A stretch of 64,000 nt of DNA, taken from Oceanihabitans sediminis (GTDB lineage Bacteria > Bacteroidota > Bacteroidia > Flavobacteriales > Flavobacteriaceae). A program made the translations under genes and the position numbers. Every line of letters begins with the position of its first letter. Position 1 is the stretch's first letter. Below are positions 18,197-27,586 of the stretch, one piece after another. The stretch lies in contig NZ_QPIG01000001.1 in the NCBI RefSeq assembly GCF_003337215.1, positions 1,216,207 to 1,280,206 of the forward strand, in the 5' to 3' direction. A model generated the notes under the pieces. It saw only the letters and a list, made by a program, of their open reading frames with translations. It searched no databases and was not told where the DNA came from.

Positions 18197-21100
18197 TTAG
18201 AATTGTAGTTTTAAACTAGCTCCAATTTCTCTAATAGAAGGGTAAGAGCCCGATTGGTATCCTTGAATATTACCAGAACTTAATCCAGCTTCAGGATCTG
18301 CAAATGGTACGTTCTTATGAATGATCCATAAGTTTCTACCAATTAATGAAACAGAAGCATTCGTGAAAGGTAATTTCGCTAATACTTTATCTCCTAGTTT
18401 GTATGCTAAACTCATCTCTCTAAGTTTTACATATGATGCATCATAAACGTGAGCAGCATTTGGTGTTCTAACATAACCCCATGGGTTAGCATAACTAGTA
18501 GCACTAGCTCTAACAGTGTTAGGAGTACCATCAGCTTGTACACCTTCTAAAATAACACCACCACTATCAGCACCACCTGTTACAGGGTTTCTTACAGGGT
18601 TTCCTAAATCGTTAGTTCCTGCAGTAAAGTCATATAAACCAGTTGCATAACCATACCAAGTATCAAGAGAGAATACATCTCCACCTTTTTGGATGTCGAT
18701 TAAGAAGTTTAGACTTAAGTTTTTGTATGAAACTGCGTTAGAAATACCTGCTTTCCAATCCGGAGTTATGTTTCCAATTACAGCATTTGAATTGCTTGTA
18801 GTTGCATAGTAACCGTTAGAATTTACGATTTTTTGTCCGTTATCATGGTAAACAAAATCGTTACCTCTAATGGTTCCATAGGCTTCACCTGGTGTTGCAT
18901 TAATAGAAATACCACCTTGTAAACTAGCTAACTGTAGGTTTTCAATTCCTTCAGCTAGTTCTACAACTTCACTTTCGTTCTTAGCCCAGTTTACGGAAAT
19001 ATTCCAGCTTAAATCTTCCGTTTTTACAGGAGTACCAAACACTTGTAACTCTATACCTTTGTTTTCTATAGTACCAGCGTTTAACCATCTTGAAGTATAG
19101 CCTGTTGAACTAGAGTAAGGCACGTTTACAATTTGATCTTCTGTTCTAGTATTGTAGTATGCTACATCAAAACCTGCTCTTTTGTTTAAGAATGACATGT
19201 CTAAACCAAACTCATAAGACTTTTGTCTTTGTGGTTTTAAGTTTAGGTTGTTTAAAGAAGAAGAGTTTGAAGCTACTCCAGATCCATCAAAAGGTGGAGC
19301 AATTCCATAAGTATTATATACTCTGTATGGTCCTGTATCATCACCTACCTCTGCGTAGTTAGCTCTTACTTTTCCGAAAGAAATCCAATCTTGGTCAATA
19401 AATTCAGAGAATACAAAGCTTCCTGAAAGTGAATAGTACCCATAAGTGTTATTGTCTTTAGGTAGGGTAGAAGAACGGTCTCTTCTGTATGTTCCTTCTA
19501 AGAAAGCATAACCATCATAACCTAAACTAGCTCTAGCGAAAGCACCATCTACCATTTTTATAGCCTCATACTCGTTTGGTGGGTTGATAGGGTTTTTAGA
19601 GTTTGAAAGAGCATATAGTTTAGGAATACCTAAACCACCATTAGTTCTAGCTCTTATTGAGTTCCAAGATTGTCTTCTTAAGTTGAAACCAATATTACCG
19701 TCTAAGTTTAATTTATCCGTTAAGTCTCTGTTGAAGTTTATGAATAAATCATAGTTGTACTCAGCAACTTGGTTGTTGAATCTTGAGTAGCTAGATACGT
19801 TTGCAGAACCTACGTTTGTACGCTCTTCTTGTAATTCAGTAAATGTATCATAAGTAAATCTACCCATTAGGTTGATCCAGTCGTTTATTTCGTAATCTAA
19901 AGTTACATTTCCAAAATATCTGTTTCTTGAATCTGTTTCATAGTTTTCAAAGAAAGTCCAGTATGGGTTATCAGAATATATTGGAGATAAATCTGTGGAA
20001 GAACTCGTATTCCAAGTGATGTTTTCACGAGTTGCGAAATATGCATTCTTTTGAGCTTCTAAATCAACGTTTGTTTGCCACCACTGTCTGAATTGTTGCA
20101 TCACGTTGTTAGAGTCATAACCTGTTCCGTATCTCCCTTTACCACTCACTTTAGTGTATGTGAAAGTTGTAGATGCGGTTAATTTGTCAGTTAGCTCATG
20201 AGATCCGTTAAACGTAATAGAGTTTCTTTTAATCTCACTATTTGGTAAGTTACCTTCTTGCATCATGTTAGTGTATCCTAAACGGAAAGAACTTTTTTCA
20301 TCAGAACCATCTAAAGATACAGAGTTTACAAAAGTTCCAGAAGTACCCCAAACGTAGTTTGGATCATTTTTACCTGCTAACCAAGGTCTAGCTTGCCCGT
20401 AAGTTGGTAACTGTGGAAATAAAGCATCCCATTGGTATACTAATAAATTAGGGTCGAAAGCAGCACCGTAAGATGCGTCTTCTGTTGTAGGAGTTACTAA
20501 GTCCATTACGGAATCTCCGTTAATATCTTCATAGTTGAAGTATCCGTCCGGAGAGTCGTAATATGCTCCGTACCCAGCACCATACTTGTCTTGGTAAGTA
20601 GGAAGTGTTTCTTTATCTGCTCTACCAAACATTGCACTGGAGCTAACAGTTACACCAATTCCTTTTTTCGTGTTACCTTTTTTAGTTGTAATAATTACAG
20701 CACCGTGCATACCTCTTGACCCATATAGAGCTGTTGCAGCCGCACCCTTAAGAATATTGATAGACTCAATATCATCTGGGTTAATATCAGAAGAAGCATT
20801 ACCATAATCATAACCACCCCTACCACTTACTTGGTCAGATGTGTTTGTGTTTTGGTTACTTACAGGTACTCCGTCAATTACGAAAAGAGCTTGGTTGTTA
20901 CCAGAAATAGAGTTACTACCTCTTACTACAACGTTTGTGGATCCACCTAAAGTACCAGAACTTTTAATTTCTAAACCTGCTACTTTACCAGATAAAGAAT
21001 TTACGAAGTTTTGGCTCTTTACTGTAGATACTGCATCTCCTTTAACTTCTTGAGTTGCATACCCTAAGCTTTTCTTTTCTCTTTTAATACCTAGTGCAGT

Positions 21101-21418
21101 TACAACTACCTCGTCTAGAGTGTTGTCTGGTAGGAGAGAGATGTCAATTTTGTTAGAGGAGCCAACAGTTACAGATTGGTTGGCGTATCCAACATAGCTA
21201 AAAATTAAAACATCCCCTGATTTGGCATTAAGTGAGTAATTACCATCAAAATCAGTTGATGTTCCAGTACTGGTTCCCTGAATGATTACAGTTGCCGTTG
21301 GTAAGGGCATGCCGTTTTCATCAGAAACTGTTCCTGAAATTGTTTTTTCTTGTGCAAATGTCATCTGCACAACAAACGCTAATAGTAGCGTTAGAATTCC
21401 ATTAAACTTTGTTTTCAT
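18197..21418 (-). CDS. SusC/RagA family TonB-linked outer-membrane transporter (pair 1)
   Basis: The 1,073-residue product starts at the ATG at 21418 (an upstream in-frame start at 21448 lies inside the promoter). It has a signal peptide ending TFAQ, the carboxypeptidase-like domain (KTISGTVSDENGMPLPTATV, FSYVGYAN), a TonB-box-like LDEVVVTALGIKREKKSLGY, the plug (LFVIDGVPVSNQN, LYGSRGMHGAVIITTKKG) and a long barrel ending IGASLKLQF. The LGIKREKKSLGYATQEV block is typical of the SusC subgroup that pairs with group 2 SusD, matching the partner here. No CAZyme, peptidase or regulator is adjacent. Confidence 0.95.
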   Translation of the reverse strand: MKTKFNGILTLLLAFVVQMTFAQEKTISGTVSDENGMPLPTATVIIQGTSTGTSTDFDGNYSLNAKSGDVLIFSYVGYANQSVTVGSSNKIDISLLPDNTLDEVVVTALGIKREKKSLGYATQEVKGDAVSTVKSQNFVNSLSGKVAGLEIKSSGTLGGSTNVVVRGSNSISGNNQALFVIDGVPVSNQNTNTSDQVSGRGGYDYGNASSDINPDDIESINILKGAAATALYGSRGMHGAVIITTKKGNTKKGIGVTVSSSAMFGRADKETLPTYQDKYGAGYGAYYDSPDGYFNYEDINGDSVMDLVTPTTEDASYGAAFDPNLLVYQWDALFPQLPTYGQARPWLAGKNDPNYVWGTSGTFVNSVSLDGSDEKSSFRLGYTNMMQEGNLPNSEIKRNSITFNGSHELTDKLTASTTFTYTKVSGKGRYGTGYDSNNVMQQFRQWWQTNVDLEAQKNAYFATRENITWNTSSSTDLSPIYSDNPYWTFFENYETDSRNRYFGNVTLDYEINDWINLMGRFTYDTFTELQEERTNVGSANVSSYSRFNNQVAEYNYDLFINFNRDLTDKLNLDGNIGFNLRRQSWNSIRARTNGGLGIPKLYALSNSKNPINPPNEYEAIKMVDGAFARASLGYDGYAFLEGTYRRDRSSTLPKDNNTYGYYSLSGSFVFSEFIDQDWISFGKVRANYAEVGDDTGPYRVYNTYGIAPPFDGSGVASNSSSLNNLNLKPQRQKSYEFGLDMSFLNKRAGFDVAYYNTRTEDQIVNVPYSSSTGYTSRWLNAGTIENKGIELQVFGTPVKTEDLSWNISVNWAKNESEVVELAEGIENLQLASLQGGISINATPGEAYGTIRGNDFVYHDNGQKIVNSNGYYATTSNSNAVIGNITPDWKAGISNAVSYKNLSLNFLIDIQKGGDVFSLDTWYGYATGLYDFTAGTNDLGNPVRNPVTGGADSGGVILEGVQADGTPNTVRASATSYANPWGYVRTPNAAHVYDASYVKLREMSLAYKLGDKVLAKLPFTNASVSLIGRNLWIIHKNVPFADPEAGLSSGNIQGYQSGSYPSIREIGASLKLQF

Positions 21419-21445
21419 TATAATGTTTTTTTGAATTAGTCTTCT

Positions 21446-21476
21446 CAAAAATCACAATAAAAAGTTAAAAAACCAA
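21446..21476 (-). promoter_or_regulatory. Promoter of SusC pair 1
   Basis: On the reverse strand TTG (21476-21474), a 20-base spacer and GATTTTTG (21453-21446) repeat the arrangement seen at 16420-16450. The spacer ends in the same TTAACTTTTTATTGT stretch, and the transcribed leader (GACTAATTCAAA) is also shared. The element is about 28 bases before the ATG. Confidence 0.7.
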
Positions 21477-21537
21477 TAAATAACGGTTAAAGTTTTGATT
21501 TTTTTTCAAAATACATGCGTTTAAAGTTATTTTTTTG

Positions 21538-23232
21538 TTAAAATATTGCGCTTAAACTAATGTGTATTTTGGAGTTAGAGAATTTGAAAGTTTGGCTTTC
21601 GTTTTTTCCATTTGCATAGTTGAATTTAAGTAGACCAGCTTTTGTAAGTAGTCCGAAACCAAAGCCAAAGCCATATAGTTTATCTTTCTGGGAAATAATA
21701 TTGTTTTCCAAGTAAGCGAAATCTAAAATAGAATGTATGTAGATGGTTTGGTTAAGTTGGTATCTGTATTCAGAATTTATTACGCCATATTGAGAGGCGA
21801 TGAGACTATTTTCTTCAAAGCCCCTTATGGAGTTTATTCCTCCAAAACGATATAATTCATTTTCTAAATATGTTTTAGAGAATAAGCTAGAGCCATTTAT
21901 TCTTAAAAATGCGCTGTTTTTGTTGTTTAGGTTTATAATCTTAAAAGCTTCTAAACTTAGTTGGGTTTGGTTTTCAGAATTGCTTGAAAAGCTTCTTTTT
22001 CCAGTTCCGGCTTCAATATCTAATCCGAGGTTTTTATTAAATAGCTTGTTTTTTTGTGGTTTGATATGTGTGAATCTAATACTATAGATATTGGATCTAT
22101 AGTCCTGAATGCTGTTAATTAGATTTTCTTCGCTTAATAAATTGTTAGACATGCTACTTTTTATACCAACATAAATATTGGTTTTATTATTTATAGGGTA
22201 GAAAATTTTAGCTGTTTGATTTACGGTTGTAAAAGTGGAGTCTTTTTTAAAAATCTCTAGGCCAACTTCAGTTCCAATAGGGGAGTTAAATAAATATGGT
22301 GCGCTTAAGTGGACTTTAAAGGTTTTTTGCTCGTTTTCATCGCTTTTGTATATAAGGTTAAAAGATTCTCCGTAATTTAAATTGTTTGTAAGGTTTAAGT
22401 TTAAGTAACCATTAAAATCAATTTTATTAGTTGTCTTGTTTGTTCCAAAACCTAAAAAGCCATCAAAACTATTGCTTTTCGATTTTTCTACATATAAATA
22501 TAATATGGTAGAATCTTTTGTGAATAAAACTTCAGGATCTTTAGTTTGGTTGGCAAATCGTAATCCATCTAAAGCTTCTGTTTTCTTTTTTATTTCTGAA
22601 AGATTAAACGTGTTTTTCTTTTTAATTCTTAAATAGTGTTTTAAGTAAGATTCAGGGAATTTCTCATAACCTTTCAGAATTATTTTGTCAATACCTCTTT
22701 TCTGTGTTTTGTTGCTTGTAGTTAAAGTTGCTTGTAAGGTGTTTTTGTTTTTGATAGATATATTTTGAAGTTGTAATTCGTTAAACGGAAACCCTAAATC
22801 AATAATTTTAGAATTTATATACTGCAAGGATGTTTCTATTTTTTGAAAATCTAAAATGAAATAATCATCAAAAACCTGCTTGCTTATATTTTGAAGCGTG
22901 CTTTTTTTTATTATATCTTTTTCGAAGTATATATATATGGTGTCATATCTATTTTTTAATTGAAAAATAGCTTGGTAGCTGGAGTCGTTTTTTTTGGATA
23001 TTTCCTCAAGTTTATTTTCTATATAACCTATTTTGAAAAGCTTATTTTGAAGACTATCTATTTCTTTATTAAGTCCATTTAAATCTATATGTAATTTTTT
23101 ATACGAAATAGAATCAATAATGCTGGTTTCAATATCTGTTTCTCCTTGAATTTCTAGTTGAAGATTTTGGCTAACCATCCAATTAGAGAATAGAATTTGT
23201 ATTAAAAGAAGAAAAAAATACGTTTTTTGCAC
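21538..23232 (-). CDS. Omp85/BamA-superfamily outer-membrane protein with POTRA-like N-terminal region
   Basis: This 564-residue protein has a signal peptide (LLLIQILFSNWMVSQ), then about 200 residues resembling POTRA domains (for example IDKIILKGYEKFPESYLKHY, LRIKKKNTFNLSEIKKKTEA). A beta-barrel of the surface-antigen type follows. Near its end the hallmark loop RFGGINSIRGFEENSL carries the conserved (V/I)RG(F/Y) motif that inserts into the barrel, and the protein ends in the strand KIHISLSAIF. The length is shorter than BamA (about 800), nearer to TamA- or FhaC/ShlB-like members. The start codon appears to be GTG (23232), unusual for this genome. It is divergent from rpsL. Its cargo or function is unknown. 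Confidence 0.82.
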   Translation of the reverse strand: MQKTYFFLLLIQILFSNWMVSQNLQLEIQGETDIETSIIDSISYKKLHIDLNGLNKEIDSLQNKLFKIGYIENKLEEISKKNDSSYQAIFQLKNRYDTIYIYFEKDIIKKSTLQNISKQVFDDYFILDFQKIETSLQYINSKIIDLGFPFNELQLQNISIKNKNTLQATLTTSNKTQKRGIDKIILKGYEKFPESYLKHYLRIKKKNTFNLSEIKKKTEALDGLRFANQTKDPEVLFTKDSTILYLYVEKSKSNSFDGFLGFGTNKTTNKIDFNGYLNLNLTNNLNYGESFNLIYKSDENEQKTFKVHLSAPYLFNSPIGTEVGLEIFKKDSTFTTVNQTAKIFYPINNKTNIYVGIKSSMSNNLLSEENLINSIQDYRSNIYSIRFTHIKPQKNKLFNKNLGLDIEAGTGKRSFSSNSENQTQLSLEAFKIINLNNKNSAFLRINGSSLFSKTYLENELYRFGGINSIRGFEENSLIASQYGVINSEYRYQLNQTIYIHSILDFAYLENNIISQKDKLYGFGFGFGLLTKAGLLKFNYANGKNESQTFKFSNSKIHISLSAIF

Positions 23233-23339
23233 CGTTATATTAAGATAATTTATGTTTTGTAAAACTAACGGAAAAAGCTTAGGAAAAATATAGAATGAAA
23301 ATTATTTTTTAATTTCTATTGAAAATTAATGCTTTAACG

Positions 23340-23370
23340 TTTGATGTTTTAAATTTTATTTCTACATTTG
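23340..23370 (+). promoter_or_regulatory. Promoter of the str ribosomal operon
   Basis: TTTG at 23340-23343, a 19-base spacer and TACATTTG at 23363-23370 match the Bacteroidota sigma consensus exactly. It lies 45 bases before the rpsL ATG. The leader holds a short repeat CCTCTAAGTAGAGG (23375-23388) able to form a small hairpin. Confidence 0.8.
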
Positions 23371-23414
23371 CACCCCTCTAAGTAGAGGTTTATTAAAATT
23401 TATATATAATATAT

Positions 23415-23789
23415 ATGCCAACAATTTCACAATTAGTACGAAAAGGAAGAACCAAAATAGCCAAGAAGAGTAAATCGGCTGCTTTAGATTCGTGTCCACA
23501 AAGACGTGGTGTGTGTACTCGTGTTTATACAACGACACCTAAAAAACCTAACTCAGCAATGCGTAAGGTAGCAAGGGTTCGTTTGACAAACGGTAACGAG
23601 GTGAATGCATACATTGGTGGAGAAGGTCACAATTTACAAGAGCACTCGATAGTATTGGTTAGAGGTGGAAGGGTAAAAGATTTACCAGGAGTTAGATATC
23701 ACGTAGTTCGTGGTGCCTTAGACACAGCAGGTGTTGCAGGTAGAACGCAACGTAGATCTAAGTATGGTGCAAAACGCCCTAAGAAGTAA
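23415..23789 (+). CDS. rpsL: Small ribosomal subunit protein S12
   Basis: S12 sits at the decoding centre of the 30S subunit. All 124 residues align with the family, including the [10 protein letters not shown] loop (lysines 43-44) and [13 protein letters not shown] (lysine 88). Both positions where streptomycin-resistance changes occur carry the wild-type lysine. It is the first gene of the str cluster, 23 bases ahead of rpsG. Confidence 0.98.
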   Translation: MPTISQLVRKGRTKIAKKSKSAALDSCPQRRGVCTRVYTTTPKKPNSAMRKVARVRLTNGNEVNAYIGGEGHNLQEHSIVLVRGGRVKDLPGVRYHVVRGALDTAGVAGRTQRRSKYGAKRPKK

Positions 23790-23812
23790 TTTTAAAACTT
23801 TAAGAAGAAGAC

Positions 23813-24289
23813 ATGAGAAAAAAAGCAGCAAAGAAAAGACCGCTTTTACCGGATCCAAAATTTAATGATCAGTTAGTGACTCGTTTCGTTAACATGATGA
23901 TGTGGGATGGTAAGAAGTCTGTAGCTTTTAAAGTATTTTACGATGCTATTGCAATTGTAGAAGAAAAGAAAACAGATGACGAAAAAACAGCATTAGAGAC
24001 TTGGAAGGATGCTTTATCTAACGTTATGCCTCACGTAGAAGTGCGTAGCCGTAGAGTTGGAGGTGCAACATTCCAAATTCCAATGCAAATACGTCCAGAC
24101 AGAAAAGTTTCAACAGCGATGAAATGGCTTATTAGCTATGCTCGTAAGAGAAATGAAAAGTCTATGGCGCAACGTTTAGCTTCAGAAATTTTAGCAGCAG
24201 CTAAAGAAGAAGGAGCAGCGGTTAAGAAAAGAGTAGATACACATAAAATGGCGGAGGCTAACAAGGCGTTCTCTCACTTTAGATTTTAA
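23813..24289 (+). CDS. rpsG: Small ribosomal subunit protein S7
   Basis: S7 nucleates the 30S head domain and lines the exit site. The 158-residue protein has the family core ([60 protein letters not shown]) and ends in the usual basic tail. It is cotranscribed with rpsL and fusA; only 3 bases separate its stop from the fusA start. Confidence 0.98.
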   Translation: MRKKAAKKRPLLPDPKFNDQLVTRFVNMMMWDGKKSVAFKVFYDAIAIVEEKKTDDEKTALETWKDALSNVMPHVEVRSRRVGGATFQIPMQIRPDRKVSTAMKWLISYARKRNEKSMAQRLASEILAAAKEEGAAVKKRVDTHKMAEANKAFSHFRF

Positions 24290-24292
24290 GAA

Positions 24293-26419
24293 ATGGCAAG
24301 AGATTTAAAACTTACAAGAAACATAGGGATTGCCGCTCATATTGATGCTGGTAAAACAACAACAACAGAGCGTATTCTTTTTTATACGGGTGTTAATCAC
24401 AAAATGGGTGAAACTCACGAAGGTTCTTCAACAATGGACTGGATGGAGCAAGAAGCAGAAAGAGGTATTACAATTACTTCAGCAGCAACTACATGTGATT
24501 GGACATTCCCAATGGAAAATGGACAGCCAACAGCAGATGCTAAAGATTATCACTTTAATATTATTGACACACCAGGTCACGTTGACTTTACTGTAGAGGT
24601 AAACCGTTCATTACGTGTGCTTGATGGTTTAGTTTTCTTATTTAGTGCAGTAGATGGTGTTGAGCCACAATCTGAAACTAACTGGAGACTTGCAGATAAC
24701 TATAAAGTTCCAAGAATTGGTTTCGTTAACAAAATGGACCGTCAAGGATCTAACTTTTTAGGTGTTTGTCAACAAGTAAAAGATATGTTAAAGTCTAACG
24801 CGGTGCCAATCGTTTTAAACATTGGTGACGAAGGAGACTTTAAAGGTATCGTTGATTTAGTAAAAAACAGAGCTATTGTATGGCATGACGAGAACTACGG
24901 ATCTACATTCGACGTTGTAGACATTCCAGAAGATATGAAAGACGAAGTACGTAAGTACCGTGCTTTATTAATCGAAGAAGTAGCTAGTTATGATGAGAAC
25001 TTATTAGAAAAATTCATGGAAGATGAGGAATCTATTACAGAAGATGAAGTGCACGCTGCACTTAGAGCTGCTGTAATGGATATGGCTATCATTCCTATGG
25101 TTTGTGGTTCTTCATTCAAAAATAAAGGAGTACAATTCTTATTAGACGCTGTTTGTCGTTACTTACCTTCTCCAATGGATAGAGAAAGTGTAATTGGAAC
25201 AGACCCTAATACAGGTGCAGAGGTTTCTCGTAAACCAAGCGTAAGCGAGCCATTCGCTGCATTAGCTTTTAAAATTGCTACAGATCCTTTCGTAGGACGT
25301 TTAGCATTCTTTAGAGCGTACTCAGGACGTTTAGATGCAGGTTCTTATATCCTTAACAACCGTTCAGGAAAGAAAGAACGTATCTCACGTATCTATCAAA
25401 TGCACTCTAATAAACAAAATGCTATCGACTATATTGAAGCAGGAGATATTGGAGCAGCAGTAGGATTTAAAGATATTAAGACTGGTGATACTATGTCTGA
25501 TGAAAAACATCCTATCGTTTTAGAATCTATGGACTTCCCAGATCCAGTAATTGGTATCGCAGTGGAGCCTAAGACTAAGGCAGATGTTGATAAATTAGGT
25601 ATGGCATTAGCTAAGTTATCTGAAGAAGATCCAACGTTTACAGCTAGAACTGACGAGAATTCAGGTCAAACAATTATATCAGGAATGGGTGAGCTTCACT
25701 TAGATATTATTGTAGATCGTCTTAAACGTGAGTTTAAAGTAGAAGTAAACCAAGGACAACCTCAAGTAGAGTACAAAGAAGCAATTACACAACGTGCTGA
25801 ACACAGAGAAGTTTATAAGAAACAATCTGGTGGACGTGGTAAATTCGCAGATATTGTATTTACTCTTGAGCCTGCAGAAGAAGGAAAAGTAGGATTAGAA
25901 TTTGTTTCTGAAATTAAAGGTGGTAACGTTCCTAAAGAATTTATCCCTTCAATTGAAAAAGGATTCAAAATGGCTATGATTAACGGACCATTAGCAGGAT
26001 ACGAAGTAGATGCTATGAAAGTAACATTAACTGACGGTTCTTACCACGATGTGGATTCTGACCAATTATCATTCGAATTAGCTGCTAAACTAGGATTTAG
26101 AAATGCAGCTAAAGCAGCAAAAGCTGTTATTATGGAGCCTATCATGAAAATTGAAGTTATTACTCCAGAAGAAAATATGGGTGATATCGTAGGTGACTTA
26201 AACAGAAGAAGAGGTCAAGTAAACGAAATGGGAGATAGAGCTGGAGCTAAAACAGTAAAAGCTGTAGTACCATTATCTGAAATGTTTGGTTATGTAACAA
26301 CATTAAGAACATTATCTTCAGGTCGTGCAACATCTACAATGGAATTTTCACACTATGCGGAAACTCCATCAAATATTTCAGAAGAAGTAATCAAAGCTGC
26401 TAAAGGCACAGAATCGTAA
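24293..26419 (+). CDS. fusA: Elongation factor G
   Basis: EF-G is the GTPase that drives ribosomal translocation. The 708 residues carry G1 [15 protein letters not shown], the switch region [12 protein letters not shown]3 [10 protein letters not shown]4 NKMD, and domains II-V through to [15 protein letters not shown]. The [20 protein letters not shown] insert is common in Bacteroidota EF-G. It is the only EF-G gene in the window and, lying in the str operon, is taken to be the housekeeping copy. Confidence 0.98.
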   Translation: MARDLKLTRNIGIAAHIDAGKTTTTERILFYTGVNHKMGETHEGSSTMDWMEQEAERGITITSAATTCDWTFPMENGQPTADAKDYHFNIIDTPGHVDFTVEVNRSLRVLDGLVFLFSAVDGVEPQSETNWRLADNYKVPRIGFVNKMDRQGSNFLGVCQQVKDMLKSNAVPIVLNIGDEGDFKGIVDLVKNRAIVWHDENYGSTFDVVDIPEDMKDEVRKYRALLIEEVASYDENLLEKFMEDEESITEDEVHAALRAAVMDMAIIPMVCGSSFKNKGVQFLLDAVCRYLPSPMDRESVIGTDPNTGAEVSRKPSVSEPFAALAFKIATDPFVGRLAFFRAYSGRLDAGSYILNNRSGKKERISRIYQMHSNKQNAIDYIEAGDIGAAVGFKDIKTGDTMSDEKHPIVLESMDFPDPVIGIAVEPKTKADVDKLGMALAKLSEEDPTFTARTDENSGQTIISGMGELHLDIIVDRLKREFKVEVNQGQPQVEYKEAITQRAEHREVYKKQSGGRGKFADIVFTLEPAEEGKVGLEFVSEIKGGNVPKEFIPSIEKGFKMAMINGPLAGYEVDAMKVTLTDGSYHDVDSDQLSFELAAKLGFRNAAKAAKAVIMEPIMKIEVITPEENMGDIVGDLNRRRGQVNEMGDRAGAKTVKAVVPLSEMFGYVTTLRTLSSGRATSTMEFSHYAETPSNISEEVIKAAKGTES

Positions 26420-26430
26420 ATCTTAAGAAA

Positions 26431-26736
26431 ATGAGTCAAAAAATCAGAATAAAATTAAAGTCTTACGATCACAATTTAGTAGACAAGTCTGCTGAAAAGA
26501 TTGTAAAAACAGTAAAAAGTACTGGAGCTGTTGTAACTGGTCCAATCCCGTTACCAACACACAAGAAAATTTTCACTGTGCTACGTTCACCACACGTTAA
26601 CAAGAAAGCAAGAGAACAATTTCAATTAAGCTCTTATAAGAGATTATTAGATATTTACTCTTCATCTTCTAAAACGATTGATGCTCTAATGAAATTAGAG
26701 TTACCAAGTGGAGTAGAAGTAGAGATCAAAGTTTAA
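26431..26736 (+). CDS. rpsJ: Small ribosomal subunit protein S10
   Basis: S10 is a 30S head protein and, as NusE, a transcription antitermination factor. The 101 residues hold the conserved [21 protein letters not shown] and [20 protein letters not shown]. It lies 11 bases after fusA, so here it belongs to the str transcript; a strong terminator and long leader separate it from rplC. Confidence 0.98.
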   Translation: MSQKIRIKLKSYDHNLVDKSAEKIVKTVKSTGAVVTGPIPLPTHKKIFTVLRSPHVNKKAREQFQLSSYKRLLDIYSSSSKTIDALMKLELPSGVEVEIKV

Positions 26737-26765
26737 GTATAGACTTTAATATACAGCCCAAAATA

Positions 26766-26773
26766 TATTTTTG
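26766..26773 (+). promoter_or_regulatory. Possible internal promoter (-7 TATTTTTG) ahead of rplC
   Basis: TATTTTTG matches TAnnTTTG. The -33 site has only CTTTA (about 26744-26748), at about 18 bases. If active it would start the S10-spc transcript near 26780, upstream of the leader hairpins and terminator. The same bases can form a hairpin (CCCAAAA/TTTTGGG, 26757-26775), so the motif may be incidental. Confidence 0.35.
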
Positions 26774-26777
26774 GGAG

Positions 26778-26850
26778 ATCTCCAAAAGAGATTCCTGTTG
26801 ATAACAGGATGTACATGTCCTGAGCTGCGTGCAAGGGAAAAACGGTAAAA
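26778..26850 (+). promoter_or_regulatory. Structured leader upstream of rplC
   Basis: The stretch holds successive small inverted repeats: ATCTC/GAGAT (26778-26782, 26788-26792), CCTGTT/AACAGG around GAT (26794-26808) and AGGA/TCCT around GTAC (26806-26821), then an unpaired purine-rich part (GTGCAAGGGAAAAACGG). Directly after comes a strong terminator. In E. coli the S10 operon leader is the target of L4 feedback. A comparable ribosomal-protein leader is a reasonable inference here, but I cannot identify the protein. Confidence 0.45.
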
Positions 26851-26854
26851 ATAC

Positions 26855-26893
26855 AATTCAAGGCTGAAACGTATTTTTCAGCCTTGAATTTTT
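26855..26893 (+). terminator. Intrinsic terminator or attenuator between rpsJ and rplC
   Basis: AATTCAAGGCTGAAA (26855-26869) pairs perfectly with TTTCAGCCTTGAATT (26876-26890) over 15 bases around a 6-base loop and runs into TTT. It either ends the str transcript or acts as an attenuator for rplC and the genes beyond. No equally strong terminator occurs again before rpsK. Confidence 0.85.
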
Positions 26894-26895
26894 AA

Positions 26896-26950
26896 AGACA
26901 AGTCGCGACTTGTCTACTAATAAATAAGCAGGACAAATCGCGAGTTGTCC
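26896..26950 (+). repeat. REPIN-like pair of inverted palindromes upstream of rplC
   Basis: Palindrome 1 (26896-26915) is AGACAAGTCGCGACTTGTCT, a perfect 20-base dyad. Palindrome 2 (26931-26950) is GGACAAATCGCGAGTTGTCC, with one internal mismatch. Read outward from the 10-base spacer, each is headed by a GTAG- or GCAG-like tetranucleotide (GTAG on the reverse strand at 26917-26914, GCAG on the plus strand at 26928-26931), so the two units face each other head to head. This is the layout of REPIN/BIME elements mobilised by RAYT transposases. A pair of operator sites is the alternative. Confidence 0.5.
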
Positions 26951-26971
26951 ATAATATAATAAAGATAAATT

Positions 26972-27586
26972 ATGTCTGGGTTAATTGGAAAAAAAATCGG
27001 TATGACCAGCATTTTCGATGAAAATGGAAAAAACATTCCATGTACAGTAATCGAAGCTGGACCATGTATCGTTACCCAAGTCAGAACTGAAGAAGTTGAT
27101 GGTTATGAAGCTATCCAACTTGGTTTCGATGACGCGACAGAAAAAAGTGCTACAAAAGCTGACTTAGGTCACGCTAAAAAAGCAGGTACTTCTGTAAAAC
27201 GCAAAGTTGTTGAATTCAAAGGTTTTGATAAGGAGTACAAATTAGGAGATGCTATCACAGTAGATCAATTTACAGAAGGAGAATTTGTGGATGTCGCAGG
27301 AACTTCTAAAGGTAAAGGGTTTCAAGGTGTAGTAAAACGTCACGGATTCGCAGGGTCTGAGAGAACGCACGGTCAACAAAGTATGGGTAGAGCACCTGGA
27401 TCTGTTGGAGCGGCTTCTTACCCTGGTAGAATATTCAAAGGCATGAAAATGGCCGGAAGAATGGGTGGTGAAACAGTAAAAGTTCAAAATTTAAGAGTTT
27501 TAAAAGTAGTTGCTGAAAAGAATCTGCTTGTGGTTAAAGGATGTGTTCCTGGTCATAAAAACGCTTATGTAATTATTAGAAAATAA
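26972..27586 (+). CDS. rplC: Large ribosomal subunit protein L3
   Basis: L3 is an early assembly protein near the peptidyl-transferase centre. The 204 residues show the central loop with [20 protein letters not shown] and [20 protein letters not shown], which contains the glutamine-bearing site methylated in many bacteria. It opens the S10-type cluster here because rpsJ is split off upstream. Its stop overlaps the rplD start by one base. Confidence 0.98.
   Translation: MSGLIGKKIGMTSIFDENGKNIPCTVIEAGPCIVTQVRTEEVDGYEAIQLGFDDATEKSATKADLGHAKKAGTSVKRKVVEFKGFDKEYKLGDAITVDQFTEGEFVDVAGTSKGKGFQGVVKRHGFAGSERTHGQQSMGRAPGSVGAASYPGRIFKGMKMAGRMGGETVKVQNLRVLKVVAEKNLLVVKGCVPGHKNAYVIIRK

Noticed and set aside
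10218..21418. Calling the SusCD region a polysaccharide utilization locus with a named glycan
   Set aside because: No glycoside hydrolase, polysaccharide lyase, sulfatase or regulator is present, so no substrate can be supported.
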